Assembly (NCBI RefSeq): GCF_030733745.1
Contig: NZ_JASHIK010000004.1
Location: 124,001 to 188,000 of the forward strand
Reading direction: 5' to 3'
DNA length: 64,000 nucleotides
DNA from: Stappia sp. MMSF_3263
GTDB lineage: Bacteria > Pseudomonadota > Alphaproteobacteria > Rhizobiales > Stappiaceae
Shown: positions 9,153 through 18,527 of the stretch, in pieces
Position numbering within the stretch: position 1 is the first letter of the stretch
Layout of the letters: each line of letters begins with the position of its first letter
Notes under the pieces: model-generated
What the model saw: only the letters and a program-made list of their open reading frames with translations
The model's database searches: none
What the model was told of the DNA's origin: nothing
Made by a program: the position numbers and the translations under genes

Positions 9153-10160
9153 CTAAAGAGCGAAGCCCTGCTGTCCGGCGAGCTGCCGCAGCGACTGTTC
9201 CGGCCGGGCGCCGACATGGCCGATCACCTCGGCCGCACAAAGGCAACCGAGTTCCGCCGATGTGGTGAAGTCGAAATCGCGCGACATGCCGAGGAGGAAG
9301 CCGGCGGCGAAAAGGTCTCCGGCGCCGGTCAGGTCGACGATGTCGCTGACCTTGGCGGCGGGCACTTGCACGGTCTCGCCGCGTGAAATCGCCATGGCGC
9401 CCTTGGCACCGAGGGTCAGTGCGGTCACCGCGCAATCCTCGCGAACCGCGGCGATGGCCGTGTCCAGATCGGAGGTCTCGTAGAGGGCCCGCAGTTCGTG
9501 TTCGTTGGCGAACAGCACGTCGATCGTGCCGTCGCGCATCATGCCGAGAAACTCGGCGCGGTAGCGGTCGACGCAGAAACTGTCGGACAGGGTGAGGCTG
9601 ACCTTGCGGCCATTGGCATGGGCGATGCCGGCGGCCTTGAGAAAGGCCTTCTTCGCCTCGGGCGGATCCCAGAGATAGCCTTCCATGTAGGTGAGGGCGG
9701 AGGCCGCCACGGTTTCCGGCTCGATATCCCGCTCCGACAGTTCGACGCAGGCCCCCAGATAGGTGTTCATGGTCCGCTCGCCGTCCGGCGTGATCAGGAT
9801 CATCGAGCGGGCCGTCGGCGGTCCCTCTCCCTCGATCAGGGCCGGTGTCTCGAAATGGACGCCGGTGCCGCGCATGTCGTGGCGATAGGCATTGCCCAGC
9901 TCGTCATTGGCGACCTTGCCGAAATAGGCCGGCGCCCCGCCGAGGGCGGCGATACCGGCTGCGGTGTTGCCGGCGCTGCCTCCCGAAATGCGGGTTGTCT
10001 GCCCCATCTTGTCGTAAAGACGCACGGCTTCCGCCGTGTCGATCAGGCGCATCGAGCCCTTCACCAGGCTTTCTTGCAGGAGGAAATCCTCCTCCACATG
10101 GGCGAACACGTCGCAGATGGCATTGCCGATGCAAAGGGTGTCGAAGCTTTGTCCTGTCAT
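9153..10160 (-). CDS. PfkB-family kinase, probably adenosine kinase
   Basis: Ribokinase-fold sugar kinase of 335 residues. The first PfkB signature is GGSAGNTAAGIAALGG (about 60-75), and the second is DLTGAGDLFAAGFL near the C terminus, with the catalytic Asp in GAGD. Alphaproteobacterial proteins of this type are usually annotated as adenosine kinase (adenosine plus ATP to AMP); another sugar or nucleoside is possible. It is the last gene of a leftward kdsB-pheA-kinase run, 39 bases after pheA, and ends at a strong terminator. Confidence 0.85.
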   Translation of the reverse strand: MTGQSFDTLCIGNAICDVFAHVEEDFLLQESLVKGSMRLIDTAEAVRLYDKMGQTTRISGGSAGNTAAGIAALGGAPAYFGKVANDELGNAYRHDMRGTGVHFETPALIEGEGPPTARSMILITPDGERTMNTYLGACVELSERDIEPETVAASALTYMEGYLWDPPEAKKAFLKAAGIAHANGRKVSLTLSDSFCVDRYRAEFLGMMRDGTIDVLFANEHELRALYETSDLDTAIAAVREDCAVTALTLGAKGAMAISRGETVQVPAAKVSDIVDLTGAGDLFAAGFLLGMSRDFDFTTSAELGCLCAAEVIGHVGARPEQSLRQLAGQQGFAL

Positions 10161-10199
10161 GACGGGGGCAGCATCCTTCTGATGGTGGTGGGGAAAGGG

Positions 10200-11090
10200 T
10201 CAGATGCCGGGCGTCGGGCGCAGGGCCCGGTTCGCTTCCGGTTCGCGGATCTTGTCCCGGAACGGGTCGGCGCGATAGACGCCAAGCAGTTTCAGCTCGG
10301 CCGAGTAAAAGGCGAGTTCTTCCAGCGCCAACGATACGGACCGGTCATCCGGGTGTCCTTCCACGTCGGCATAGAACATCGAGGCGAAAAACTGGCCTTC
10401 CAGCTGGTAGGATTCCAGCTTGGTCATGTTGACGCCGTTGGTGGCGAAGCCGCCGAGCGCCTTGTAGAGCGCCGCCGGGACGTTGCGGACGCGGAAGATG
10501 AAGGTGGTGATCACCGTCTGACCGTTGTTCGCGGCCCGCAGCGTGTCGCGCGAAAGGATCAGGAAGCGGGTGGTGTTGTGCGCCTCGTCCTCGACATCGC
10601 GGCGCAGGATCTTCAACCCGTAGGCCTCGGCGGCCATTTCGGGCGCAAGCGCCGAGGCGCTCCGGTCGCCGCGTTCCGCGACCTGGCGCGCCGACCCGGC
10701 CGTATCCGCGCCGATGATTGGCCGCAGGCCCAGTTCCCGGATCACCTTTCGGCACTGGCCGAGAGCCATGACGTGGCTCTGGACCGTGGCAAGATCCTCG
10801 ATCTTGGCGTCGGGCAGGCCCATCAGCTGGAAGCGGATCGGCAGGAAATATTCGCCGATGATCTGCAGCGAGGACCGCGGCAGCAAGTGATGGATGTCGG
10901 CGACACGACCGGCGACCGAGTTCTCGATCGGGATCATGCCGAGATCGGCCTCGCCCGCTTCCATCGCGGTGAAACAGTCCTCGAACGTGGCGCAGGGGAC
11001 AGGCTCGTAGTCCGGATAGACATTCCTGCAGGCCATATGCGAGTTGGCGCCATACTCGCCCTGGAAGACGATTTTCTTTTTCGTGGACAT
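10200..11090 (-). CDS. pheA: Prephenate dehydratase
   Basis: Converts prephenate to phenylpyruvate in phenylalanine synthesis (296 residues). The periplasmic-binding-like catalytic domain starts QGEYGANSHMA and contains IPIENSVAGRV and the catalytic Thr-Arg-Phe of NTTRFLIL (about residues 172-179). The C-terminal ACT domain carries KLESYQLEGQF, the phenylalanine-binding motif, so feedback inhibition by phenylalanine is expected. There is no chorismate mutase domain, as usual for alphaproteobacteria. It lies 14 bases after kdsB and is probably cotranscribed with it. Confidence 0.96.
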   Translation of the reverse strand: MSTKKKIVFQGEYGANSHMACRNVYPDYEPVPCATFEDCFTAMEAGEADLGMIPIENSVAGRVADIHHLLPRSSLQIIGEYFLPIRFQLMGLPDAKIEDLATVQSHVMALGQCRKVIRELGLRPIIGADTAGSARQVAERGDRSASALAPEMAAEAYGLKILRRDVEDEAHNTTRFLILSRDTLRAANNGQTVITTFIFRVRNVPAALYKALGGFATNGVNMTKLESYQLEGQFFASMFYADVEGHPDDRSVSLALEELAFYSAELKLLGVYRADPFRDKIREPEANRALRPTPGI

Positions 11091-11104
11091 GATGGACCGG
11101 TTGT

Positions 11105-11854
11105 TCAGTTGGGGTTGGCGTTGCGCCGCGAGAGGACCGCTCGAACGGCCTGGAGATCCTGGGGCGTGTTGACGTCCATGGGGACGCTGTCGATGAGACC
11201 TATATCGATGCGCATCCCCGCTTCAAGCGCACGCAACTGCTCGAGGCTCTCGCGCTTTTCCAGAGACGAGGGAGGAAGCGAGACGAACCGGTCGAGTGCG
11301 CTGCGGCGGTAGGCGTAGAGACCGATATGCTGGTAGAGCGGACCGGGGCCGGACGGAGCCGTCGCCCTGGTGAAATAAAGGGCCCGGAGGCGGCGCTCCG
11401 ACACTGGCGTGCCCACGGCCTTGACTGCGCCTGGGTCCTCGCGCAGCGCCGCGCTGCGGATTTCGGTCGCGATCGTGCCGATGTCGACAGCCGGATCCGC
11501 CAGCGGGTCGAATGCCGCCCTGATGGCGTCCGGCTCGATCAGCGGCACGTCGCCCTGCAGGTTGAGGATGACGTCGTACCGGCGCTCTGGATCGACAGTC
11601 TCGGCTGCGGCCCGGACCCGGTCGGATCCGCTCGGAAGGGCAGGGTCAGTCAGCACGGCGGTCCCGCCGGCTGCCTCGACCGCCGCCTTGATGCGCGGAT
11701 CGTCGCAGGCGATCACCACCGGCCCGATTCCGGCCGCCTCGCCACGTTCCATGACGTGAACAATCATCGGTTTCCCGGCAATATCGGCAAGCGGCTTGTC
11801 AGGCAGGCGCGTGGACGCCATCCGCGCCGGAATGACGACGAGTGCAGGCCTCAC
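11105..11854 (-). CDS. kdsB: 3-deoxy-manno-octulosonate cytidylyltransferase
   Basis: Activates Kdo as CMP-Kdo for lipid A core synthesis (249 residues from the chosen start). The nucleotidyltransferase signature VVIPARMASTRLPDKPLADI is at the N terminus, followed by NLQGDVPLIEP and QHIGLYAYRR (here YQHIGLYAYRRSAL), all typical of KdsB. GTG 11854 gives MRPALVVIPARM with GGAAGA seven bases upstream and the usual length; ATG 11905 would add 17 residues. It heads the kdsB-pheA-kinase run. The upstream region to 12059 is AT-rich and shared with the divergent cytochrome gene; TTGACG and TATAAA boxes are there on the minus strand but only 14 bases apart. Confidence 0.94.
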   Translation of the reverse strand: MRPALVVIPARMASTRLPDKPLADIAGKPMIVHVMERGEAAGIGPVVIACDDPRIKAAVEAAGGTAVLTDPALPSGSDRVRAAAETVDPERRYDVILNLQGDVPLIEPDAIRAAFDPLADPAVDIGTIATEIRSAALREDPGAVKAVGTPVSERRLRALYFTRATAPSGPGPLYQHIGLYAYRRSALDRFVSLPPSSLEKRESLEQLRALEAGMRIDIGLIDSVPMDVNTPQDLQAVRAVLSRRNANPN

Positions 11855-12059
11855 GGGCGATCTTCCGGCCGCTCTCGTCCGGGTTTGGACGGCGCGGCGC
11901 GACATGCGATGATTTGTATCATGGATTGCTCTTTTATACCTATGGACACGAGCGTCAAAAACTTTGTAGTTTCCGGCAACTTTTTCACCACGCGCGCGTG
12001 TTGCGCGGGGCCGGTTCGCATTGGCCTCGCAGCAACCGAGGGAGTTGGAGCCAGCGGGA

Positions 12060-12689
12060 ATGAATTCTGCCAAGCTAAATATGGTCGCCGGCGCCGTCCT
12101 GTCCGTCCTTCTCGTGACGATGGGTCTCGGTATCGTTTCGGACATTATCTTCCACGCGGAAGATCCGGCGATCCCGGGCTACGAGATCGTCGTCGCCGAC
12201 GCGGACAGCTCGGCCGCCCCGGCGGAGGAAGCCCCGCAGGTCGAACCGATCGCGGTTCGCCTGGCAAGCGCCTCTGCGGAGAATGGCGAGAAGCTGACGC
12301 GCGCATGTGCCGCGTGCCACGACTTCACGCAGGGCGGGGCCAACAAGGTCGGCCCGGCGCTGTGGGGTGTGCTCGGCCGCGCCCCCGCTTCGCATGAGGG
12401 TTTCCGCTATTCCGGCGCTATGCAGGAATACGCACAGTCGGCAGGCTCCTGGGACTACGAGAACCTGGATGCCTTTCTCGCGGCTCCCAAGGCGGTCGTG
12501 TCGGGCACCTCGATGGGATATGCAGGCATGAAGAAGCCTGCCGATCGCGCCGATCTGGTTGCCTATCTGCGCACCCTCGCCGAAAGCCCGATGGCGCTGC
12601 CGGAAGCGCCTGCCGCCGAGCCCGAGGCGCCGGCTGAAGGGGCCGAGACGCCGGCCGAAGGTGCCGAGACGCCGGCCGCCAATCAGTAA
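12060..12689 (+). CDS. Membrane-anchored cytochrome c (CycM-like)
   Basis: Class I c-type cytochrome of 209 residues held by an N-terminal membrane anchor (about residues 9-29) and facing the periplasm. The heme site is C83-A-A-C86-H87; the sixth ligand is probably the Met in GTSMGYAGM. The layout matches Bradyrhizobium CycM (cytochrome c552), which carries electrons from the bc1 complex to aa3 oxidase. The tail after about residue 180 is Pro/Ala/Glu-rich with a duplicated GAETPAE. ATG 12060 is preferred over TTG 12021 because it places the anchor at the very N terminus and has GGAG upstream. Confidence 0.9.
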   Translation: MNSAKLNMVAGAVLSVLLVTMGLGIVSDIIFHAEDPAIPGYEIVVADADSSAAPAEEAPQVEPIAVRLASASAENGEKLTRACAACHDFTQGGANKVGPALWGVLGRAPASHEGFRYSGAMQEYAQSAGSWDYENLDAFLAAPKAVVSGTSMGYAGMKKPADRADLVAYLRTLAESPMALPEAPAAEPEAPAEGAETPAEGAETPAANQ

Positions 12690-12720
12690 GGGGCGCCATG
12701 GCGCGCTGACAACCGTTTGA

Positions 12721-12747
12721 AGGCCGGGCTTGCTGCCCGGCCTTTTC
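12721..12747 (+). terminator. Rho-independent terminator after the cytochrome gene
   Basis: AGGCCGGGC at 12721-12729 and GCCCGGCCT at 12735-12743, a 9-bp stem with a TTGCT loop, followed by TTT. Confidence 0.88.
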
Positions 12748-12867
12748 GCATGTGGCTTGTGCCGCGCCGCGCGTAAACCGGATTGCAAGTTGTTTGCCCT
12801 AGCGTCAAATTGTCGAGCCTTGAAACAGAACGGACCTCTCTGCGGCTTCCCTGCTGCAAATGGGGTG

Positions 12868-12895
12868 TTGGATTGGTGAAGGTTCGGGATAGAAT
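12868..12895 (+). promoter_or_regulatory. Candidate sigma-70 promoter for the CHASE-GGDEF gene
   Basis: TTGGAT at 12868-12873 and TAGAAT at 12890-12895, spacer 16, in an AT-rich patch about 75-140 bases before the possible start codons of the next gene. Pattern match only. Confidence 0.45.
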
Positions 12896-12970
12896 TAACA
12901 ATACTGATCCCTTCGGGCTGGGGGGGTGATGAGGTAACTTTAGGGAGGGCGAGGCAGCGCTCCCGCAGGA

Positions 12971-14422
12971 ATGGCCCGTCACATGGCGCAGTGGAGCGCC
13001 GGCTGCCTATGCCTCATGGATGCACGGGGACAGATGACGCAGACGTCGGCTGGAAAGGAACTGGCGCATATCCGGTGGCGACACCGGGTGGTCGCTGCCG
13101 CCGTTCTGCTGGTGGTTTGCGTGTTCGGTATCGGGGTGACGGGCTACATTTCCGTCCTGCTGACCGAAAACGCACGCAAGCGCGTTCAGAACGAGACGCT
13201 TGCGCGCCTGTCCGAGGCGCGTGCCCGGCTCGAGGGCGAGATCGGCGCTACCCTTTATATCTCCCAGGGCCTGGTGAGCTTCACGGCCATCAACAGTGAT
13301 TTGACCCAGCGTCAGTTTCGCCGTTTCGCCGAGGAGATTTCCGCAGCCAACAGTCATATCAAGCTGATCGCCCTGGCTCCCGACAACATTGTCAAATACG
13401 TCTATCCGCTGATGGGCAATTTGCGCGCCCTGGGGCTCGACTACCGCACCAACGAAGCGCAATGGCCGGTGGTGAAGCGGGTCATGGAAGAGCGCCGCAC
13501 GATCGTTGCGGGACCTGTGAACCTCGTGCAGGGCGGGCAGGCGCTGATCGCGCGCTCGCCGGTGCTTATCCCCGTCGACGACAGCGAAAGCTCCCGGAAT
13601 CGCCTTTACTGGGGTGTCGCCTCCGTGGTCATCGACATCCAGGCCCTGTTCGCCGATGCCGGGATCCGGCCCGAGGCGAACGGGTATTACTTCGCCATTC
13701 GGGGCGCCGACGGACTTGGAGCCGACGGCGGCATGATCATGGGCGACCCGAACCTCTTCGAGGAAGACGCGCTCGTGTTGCCGGTCAGCCTTCCCAACGG
13801 CACCTGGCAGATCGCCAGTCGTCCCGTGTCGGGATGGATCGTCACGTCTCCCGAAACGCAGATCGCCCACGTCGTCGGCTTTGGCGTGACCTTCGCGATC
13901 GCGTCCTTGTCGGTGCTTGTGGTGCTGGCCCAGCAGCGCGCCCGTTCCATGGCCTTGCATGATGCGCTGACGGGGCTGCCTAACCGGCGGCTTCTGGAGG
14001 ACCGTCTCGAACAGCTGGCGGCGCTCAGTGAGCGCACCGGTTTCGGCTTTCAGGTTTTCTTTGTCGATCTCAACGCGTTCAAGCCGATCAACGACACGTT
14101 CGGGCACGCGGTTGGCGACATGGTGCTGAAGGAGGTGGGCAACCGGCTGCGGCTGGAAACACGGGATTCCGACACGATTGCCCGCATCGGGGGGGACGAA
14201 TTCGTCGTTGTCGTTCCCGGCGTCATCCACCATCCGACCACGACCAGCATTGCCGCGCGCCTGCGGGAAGTGGTGAGCGAGCCGGTGCAGGTCGGCGATC
14301 ATGTCATCGCGATCCGGGCAAGCGTGGGCTGGGCAACCTATCCGGACGACGCGACGACGATACCGGACATCCTCGAACTGGCGGACCGGCGCATGTATCG
14401 CGACAAGCTCGCGGCTGCCTGA
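12971..14422 (+). CDS. CHASE-domain diguanylate cyclase
   Basis: Predicted inner-membrane diguanylate cyclase (483 residues from this start). TM1 about 39-63, periplasmic CHASE domain about 70-285 (IALAPDNIVKYVYPLMGN, GLDYR, AGPVNLVQGG), TM2 about 298-320, GGDEF domain about 325-482. The active site GGDEF is at 407-411, and the inhibitory I-site R398-D-S-D401 is intact, so product feedback is expected. CHASE domains sense small extracellular molecules; the ligand is unknown. The start is uncertain: ATG 12971, 13016 or 13034 are possible, and 13034 (with GGGGA just upstream) would remove 21 unremarkable residues. No EAL domain is present. Confidence 0.88.
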   Translation: MARHMAQWSAGCLCLMDARGQMTQTSAGKELAHIRWRHRVVAAAVLLVVCVFGIGVTGYISVLLTENARKRVQNETLARLSEARARLEGEIGATLYISQGLVSFTAINSDLTQRQFRRFAEEISAANSHIKLIALAPDNIVKYVYPLMGNLRALGLDYRTNEAQWPVVKRVMEERRTIVAGPVNLVQGGQALIARSPVLIPVDDSESSRNRLYWGVASVVIDIQALFADAGIRPEANGYYFAIRGADGLGADGGMIMGDPNLFEEDALVLPVSLPNGTWQIASRPVSGWIVTSPETQIAHVVGFGVTFAIASLSVLVVLAQQRARSMALHDALTGLPNRRLLEDRLEQLAALSERTGFGFQVFFVDLNAFKPINDTFGHAVGDMVLKEVGNRLRLETRDSDTIARIGGDEFVVVVPGVIHHPTTTSIAARLREVVSEPVQVGDHVIAIRASVGWATYPDDATTIPDILELADRRMYRDKLAAA

Positions 14423-14598
14423 CCGGGCTTGGCGAACTGTTTTTCCGATTAAACTTTTGTCATGAAGCGTTTCACGCCTGTCAGCATGGCGACGAACCCC
14501 CTAGTATATGTCTGGAGAGAAATTCAAAGCGAAGGACCGGTTGCCGGCGTCCGCGCCGGTTGGCGGTGCTCACAACCAGACGGAACCGTTCGATCGCC

Positions 14599-16551
14599 AT
14601 GATGCAAACCCCTCCCATCCCGACCAACACGTGGGCCCGCCTGCGTGCAGTTCGTACTATCGCGGCCAGGGCCGGCGACAGGCATGCTGACAGTGCCGGC
14701 GCATGGTTTGCGGCTCCGCTTCTGGCGCTGGCCCTGTTGCTTGCGGCAATGTCCGCCGGACTTGCCCAGGCCGAGCCGGAATGGCGGCACGGAGCGGCGC
14801 TGAGCGGCGAGCCGAAATATGCCGAAGGGTTCGAGCACTTCGATTACGTCAACCCGGACGCACCCAAGGGCGGCATCGTGCGGCTCGGCGAATCCACCGG
14901 CTTCGACACGCTCAATCCGGTCCTGCCGAAGGGCAACACCGCACCCGGCCTCGGGCTGATGTACGATTCCCTGCTCGAGCCGGCGCTTGACGAAATCAAC
15001 ATCAACGCCGAATACGGTTTGATCGCGGAGGCTTTCCGCTACCCCGACGATTATTCCTGGGTGGAGTACCGGCTCAATCCGCAGGCCCGCTGGCATGACG
15101 GAACGCCGATCAGTGTCGATGACGTGATCTGGAGTTTCGGCAAGCTGAAAGACGTCAATCCCAGCCAGGCCTTCTACTACCGGCACGTGGCAAGCGCGGA
15201 AGCCACGGGAGAACGCGTCGTGCGCTTCACCTTCGATGCGCCGGGAAATCGCGAACTGCCCAAGATCGTGGGCCAGCTGATAGTCCTGCCCAAGCACTGG
15301 TGGGAGGGAACCGGTGCCAATGGGGCGCCCCGCGACATCTCCGGCGCGACGCTGGAGGCGCCGCTCGGATCCGGTCCCTACCGCATCGGCGCTTTCGAGC
15401 CCGGCCGCTATATCGAATACGAGCGCGTAGCGGATTACTGGGCGAACGAGCACCCGGTGCGGGTCGGCACCAACAATTTCGACAAGGTGCGCTACGAGAG
15501 CTACCGCGACCAGACGGTTCTGTTGCAGGCTTTCAAGGCTGACCAGTATGACTTCCGCGCCGAGAACAGCGCCAAGAACTGGGCGACCGGTTACGATTTC
15601 CCGGCGGTCAGGGACGGACGCGTCGTCCTCGAGACCTTCCCCGACAAGGCGCGCGGGATCATGCAGGCCTTCGTCCTGAACCTGCGCCGCGAGCCGTTCT
15701 CGGATATTCGCGTCCGGCAGGCGTTCAACCTCGCATTCGACTTCGAGACGGCCAACAAGACCGTCTTCTTCGGCCAGTACAAGCGCATTCCTTCCTATTT
15801 TGCCGGAACGGAGCTCGCATCGAGCGGTCTGCCGCAAGGCAAGGAACTGGAGATCCTGGAAAGCGTGCGTGATCTCGTGCCCGAGCGGGTCTTCACCACA
15901 CCCTACGAGAACCCGGTCAATGGCGATCCGGCTGCGCTGCGCGACAATCTGCGCAAGGCGGTCGAACTGTTGCGCGAGGCGGGCTACGAGCTGCGCGGGC
16001 GGCAGATGGTCAGTGTGGCGACCGGCGAGCCGCTGGAGATCGAGTTCCTCGGAAATGACCCCAATTCGGAGCGCTACGTCCTGCCCTACGCGCACAATCT
16101 GGAGCGCATCGGCATCAAGATGACGCTGCGCACCGTCGACACGCCGCAATACATCAATCGTATTCGCGAGCGCGACTTCGACGTGACGACGCTCGGCTGG
16201 GCCCAGTCCCTGTCGCCGGGCAATGAGCAGCGCGACTACTGGGGCAGCGAAGCGGCGGACCGGCCCCAGTCGCGCAACTATGGCGGCATCAAGGATGCAG
16301 GCGTCGACGCCCTGATCGAGAAGGTCATCTATGCCGGCGACCGGGACGAACTGGTCGCCGCGACGCGGGCGCTCGACCGGGTGCTGATGGCGCATTATTT
16401 CGTCGTGCCGCAGTTCTATATCGACGTTGACCGGACCGCCCGCTGGGACCGCTTCGGGCATCCGGAAAACATTCCCGAATACACCCACGGATTCCCCACG
16501 ATCTGGTGGTGGGATGCGCAAAAGGCCGAACGCGTCGGAGGCCGGGGATGA
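14599..16551 (+). CDS. yejA: Peptide ABC transporter substrate-binding protein YejA, first copy
   Basis: Periplasmic oligopeptide-binding protein (SBP_bac_5 fold, 650 residues). A long N-terminal region leads to a Sec signal peptide with a hydrophobic core near residues 37-55 and cleavage after GLAQA. The mature part has the YejA-type HGAALSGEPKYAEGFEHFDY start, the GSGPYRIG stretch and the C-terminal QRDYWGSEAAD. ATG 14599 is chosen; TTG 14560 is also open. YejABEF imports peptides and microcin C in E. coli and affects antimicrobial-peptide resistance in Brucella. It is the first gene of a five-gene operon and overlaps the second copy by four bases (ATGA). Confidence 0.92.
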   Translation: MMQTPPIPTNTWARLRAVRTIAARAGDRHADSAGAWFAAPLLALALLLAAMSAGLAQAEPEWRHGAALSGEPKYAEGFEHFDYVNPDAPKGGIVRLGESTGFDTLNPVLPKGNTAPGLGLMYDSLLEPALDEININAEYGLIAEAFRYPDDYSWVEYRLNPQARWHDGTPISVDDVIWSFGKLKDVNPSQAFYYRHVASAEATGERVVRFTFDAPGNRELPKIVGQLIVLPKHWWEGTGANGAPRDISGATLEAPLGSGPYRIGAFEPGRYIEYERVADYWANEHPVRVGTNNFDKVRYESYRDQTVLLQAFKADQYDFRAENSAKNWATGYDFPAVRDGRVVLETFPDKARGIMQAFVLNLRREPFSDIRVRQAFNLAFDFETANKTVFFGQYKRIPSYFAGTELASSGLPQGKELEILESVRDLVPERVFTTPYENPVNGDPAALRDNLRKAVELLREAGYELRGRQMVSVATGEPLEIEFLGNDPNSERYVLPYAHNLERIGIKMTLRTVDTPQYINRIRERDFDVTTLGWAQSLSPGNEQRDYWGSEAADRPQSRNYGGIKDAGVDALIEKVIYAGDRDELVAATRALDRVLMAHYFVVPQFYIDVDRTARWDRFGHPENIPEYTHGFPTIWWWDAQKAERVGGRG

Positions 16552-18446
16552 GCGGGGACGCGGACCGCCTCCTGCTGGCGCGATTCGACCCGAGCCGGCG
16601 CGAGTTGCTGGCCGGCGTCGCGGCCTTCTCCGCGGCAACGCTTCTCCCGGTCCGCTCCGGTCTTGCCGAGGAGGCGGTGGACCGCCGCCACGGCCTGTCC
16701 GTCTTCGGCGATCTGAAGTACCCGCAAGGGTTCGGCAGTTTCGACTATGTCGACCCGTCAGCGCCGAAGGACGGCCGAATTTCCTTCACCGCCCCGTCCT
16801 GGGCCTACAACCAGAACCCGCAGACCTTCAACAGCTTCAACACGTTCATCCTCAAGGGCGATGCGCCGCCGCGGATGGAACTGTGTTTCGACACGCTGAT
16901 GGTGCGCGCCCTCGATGAACCGGACGCCGTCTACGGGCTGGTGGCCGAAAGCGTCGAGGTGTCGGCGGACGGCAATGCCTATACGTTCAACCTCAGGCCC
17001 GAGGCGCGGTTTCACGATGAAAGTCCCCTGACGGCCGATGATGTCGCCTTCTCGCTGATGACGCTGAAGGAGAAGGGACATCCCTCCATCCGGCAGGTAC
17101 TGCGCGAGATGGACGAGGCGAGGGTCGAGGGACCTCACAGGGTGACGCTGGTGTTCTCCGGCCGGCAGTCGCGCAAGGTGCCGCTGATCGCGACGGGCAT
17201 GCCGATCTTCTCGAAGGTCTACTACACCCGCTACGATTTCGAACAGACGACGCTGACCCCGCCCCTGTCGTCCGGGCCGTACAAGGTGGGCCGCCACGAA
17301 GTCGGCCGCTATGTGGAGTACGAACGTGTCGCGTCCTGGTGGGGAGCGGACCTGCCGGTCAGCCGCGGCCACTACAATTTTTCCCAGGTGCGGCTGGAAT
17401 TCTTCCGCGACCGCCAGGTGGATTTCGAGGCCTTCAAGAAGGGCGTGACGACGTTTCGCGAGGAGTTCACCTCGCGCACCTGGGCAACGGAATACAATTT
17501 CCCCGCCGTCGCGGACGGTCGCGTCAAGCGCGAGGAAATTCCAGACGGCCGACCCTCGGGCGGCCAGGGCTGGTTCCTGAACACCCGGCGGTCGAAATTC
17601 TCCGATCCGCGCATTCGCCAGGCGCTCGGCCTTGCCTTCGATTTCGAATGGACCAATGCCTCGCTCTTCTTTGGCGCCTACAAGCGCACCCAGTCCTTCT
17701 TCCAGAACTCGCCGATGATCGCCGAGGGCACACCCGACGCCGCTGAACTGGAGCTGCTCGAGCCATGGCGGGGCAAGGTTCCCGAGGCGGTCTTCGGGCC
17801 GGCAATCGTGCCGCCGGTCTCCGACGGCACCGGCCAGGACCGGTCGATGCTGCGCGAGGCGGACCGGTTGTTGCGCGAGGCCGGATGCCGCCGCGACGGG
17901 GCGAGACTGCTGCTGCCGGACGGTCAGCCCCTCGCCTTCGAGATCATGTCGAACACGACGAGCTTCGAGCGGGTCACGCTTCCCTATATCAACAACCTGG
18001 AACGCTTGGGCATTGCCGCCAATTTCCGCGTTGTCGATCCGGCGCAGTACCAGGCTCGGATCAACGATTACGACTATGACGTGGTCTCGCGCCGCTTCGC
18101 GCTGCCAGCGACGCTGGGCGAGGAGATCCGCCAGTACTGGGGATCGGAGGCGGCGGATACGCCCGGCTCCAGCAACCTGTCCGGGATCAGGGATGCGGCC
18201 GTCGATGCGCTGGTGGGCAAGATCCTTGCCGCGACCACCCGCGAGCAGATGACGGTTGCCGCCCGTGCGCTGGACCGGGTGCTGCGGGCTGGCTACTACT
18301 GGGTGCCGCACTGGTACAAGGCGGTTCACACCGTGGCCATGTGGGATATCTTTGGCCGGCCGGCCACTCCGCCGGAGCACGGGTTCGCCCCGGAGGCGCA
18401 TTGGTGGTTCGACCGGGAAAGCGCCGAACGCATCGGCGTCCAATGA
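16548..18446 (+). CDS. yejA: Peptide ABC transporter substrate-binding protein YejA, second copy
   Basis: Second oligopeptide-binding protein (632 residues), a diverged paralogue of the preceding gene: both share the HG..(S/A).FG/SG.(L/P)KY opening, GPY(R/K)(V/I)G and QYWGSEAAD/RDYWGSEAAD stretches. The N terminus reads DPSRRELLAGVAAF, a twin-arginine-like signal, so this copy may leave by Tat while the first uses Sec. ATG 16548 overlaps the upstream stop, giving coupled translation. Paired yejA genes are known in rhizobia and Brucella; two binding proteins probably broaden the peptides handled by one permease. Confidence 0.91.
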   Translation: MSGDADRLLLARFDPSRRELLAGVAAFSAATLLPVRSGLAEEAVDRRHGLSVFGDLKYPQGFGSFDYVDPSAPKDGRISFTAPSWAYNQNPQTFNSFNTFILKGDAPPRMELCFDTLMVRALDEPDAVYGLVAESVEVSADGNAYTFNLRPEARFHDESPLTADDVAFSLMTLKEKGHPSIRQVLREMDEARVEGPHRVTLVFSGRQSRKVPLIATGMPIFSKVYYTRYDFEQTTLTPPLSSGPYKVGRHEVGRYVEYERVASWWGADLPVSRGHYNFSQVRLEFFRDRQVDFEAFKKGVTTFREEFTSRTWATEYNFPAVADGRVKREEIPDGRPSGGQGWFLNTRRSKFSDPRIRQALGLAFDFEWTNASLFFGAYKRTQSFFQNSPMIAEGTPDAAELELLEPWRGKVPEAVFGPAIVPPVSDGTGQDRSMLREADRLLREAGCRRDGARLLLPDGQPLAFEIMSNTTSFERVTLPYINNLERLGIAANFRVVDPAQYQARINDYDYDVVSRRFALPATLGEEIRQYWGSEAADTPGSSNLSGIRDAAVDALVGKILAATTREQMTVAARALDRVLRAGYYWVPHWYKAVHTVAMWDIFGRPATPPEHGFAPEAHWWFDRESAERIGVQ

Positions 18447-18527
18447 CAAGAGCGGACGCAAGCCGCGGGCGAAACGGCTGCATGATGATGCAGGTCGCCG
18501 TTTCTCGAGAAAGGGATCTCTGACACG

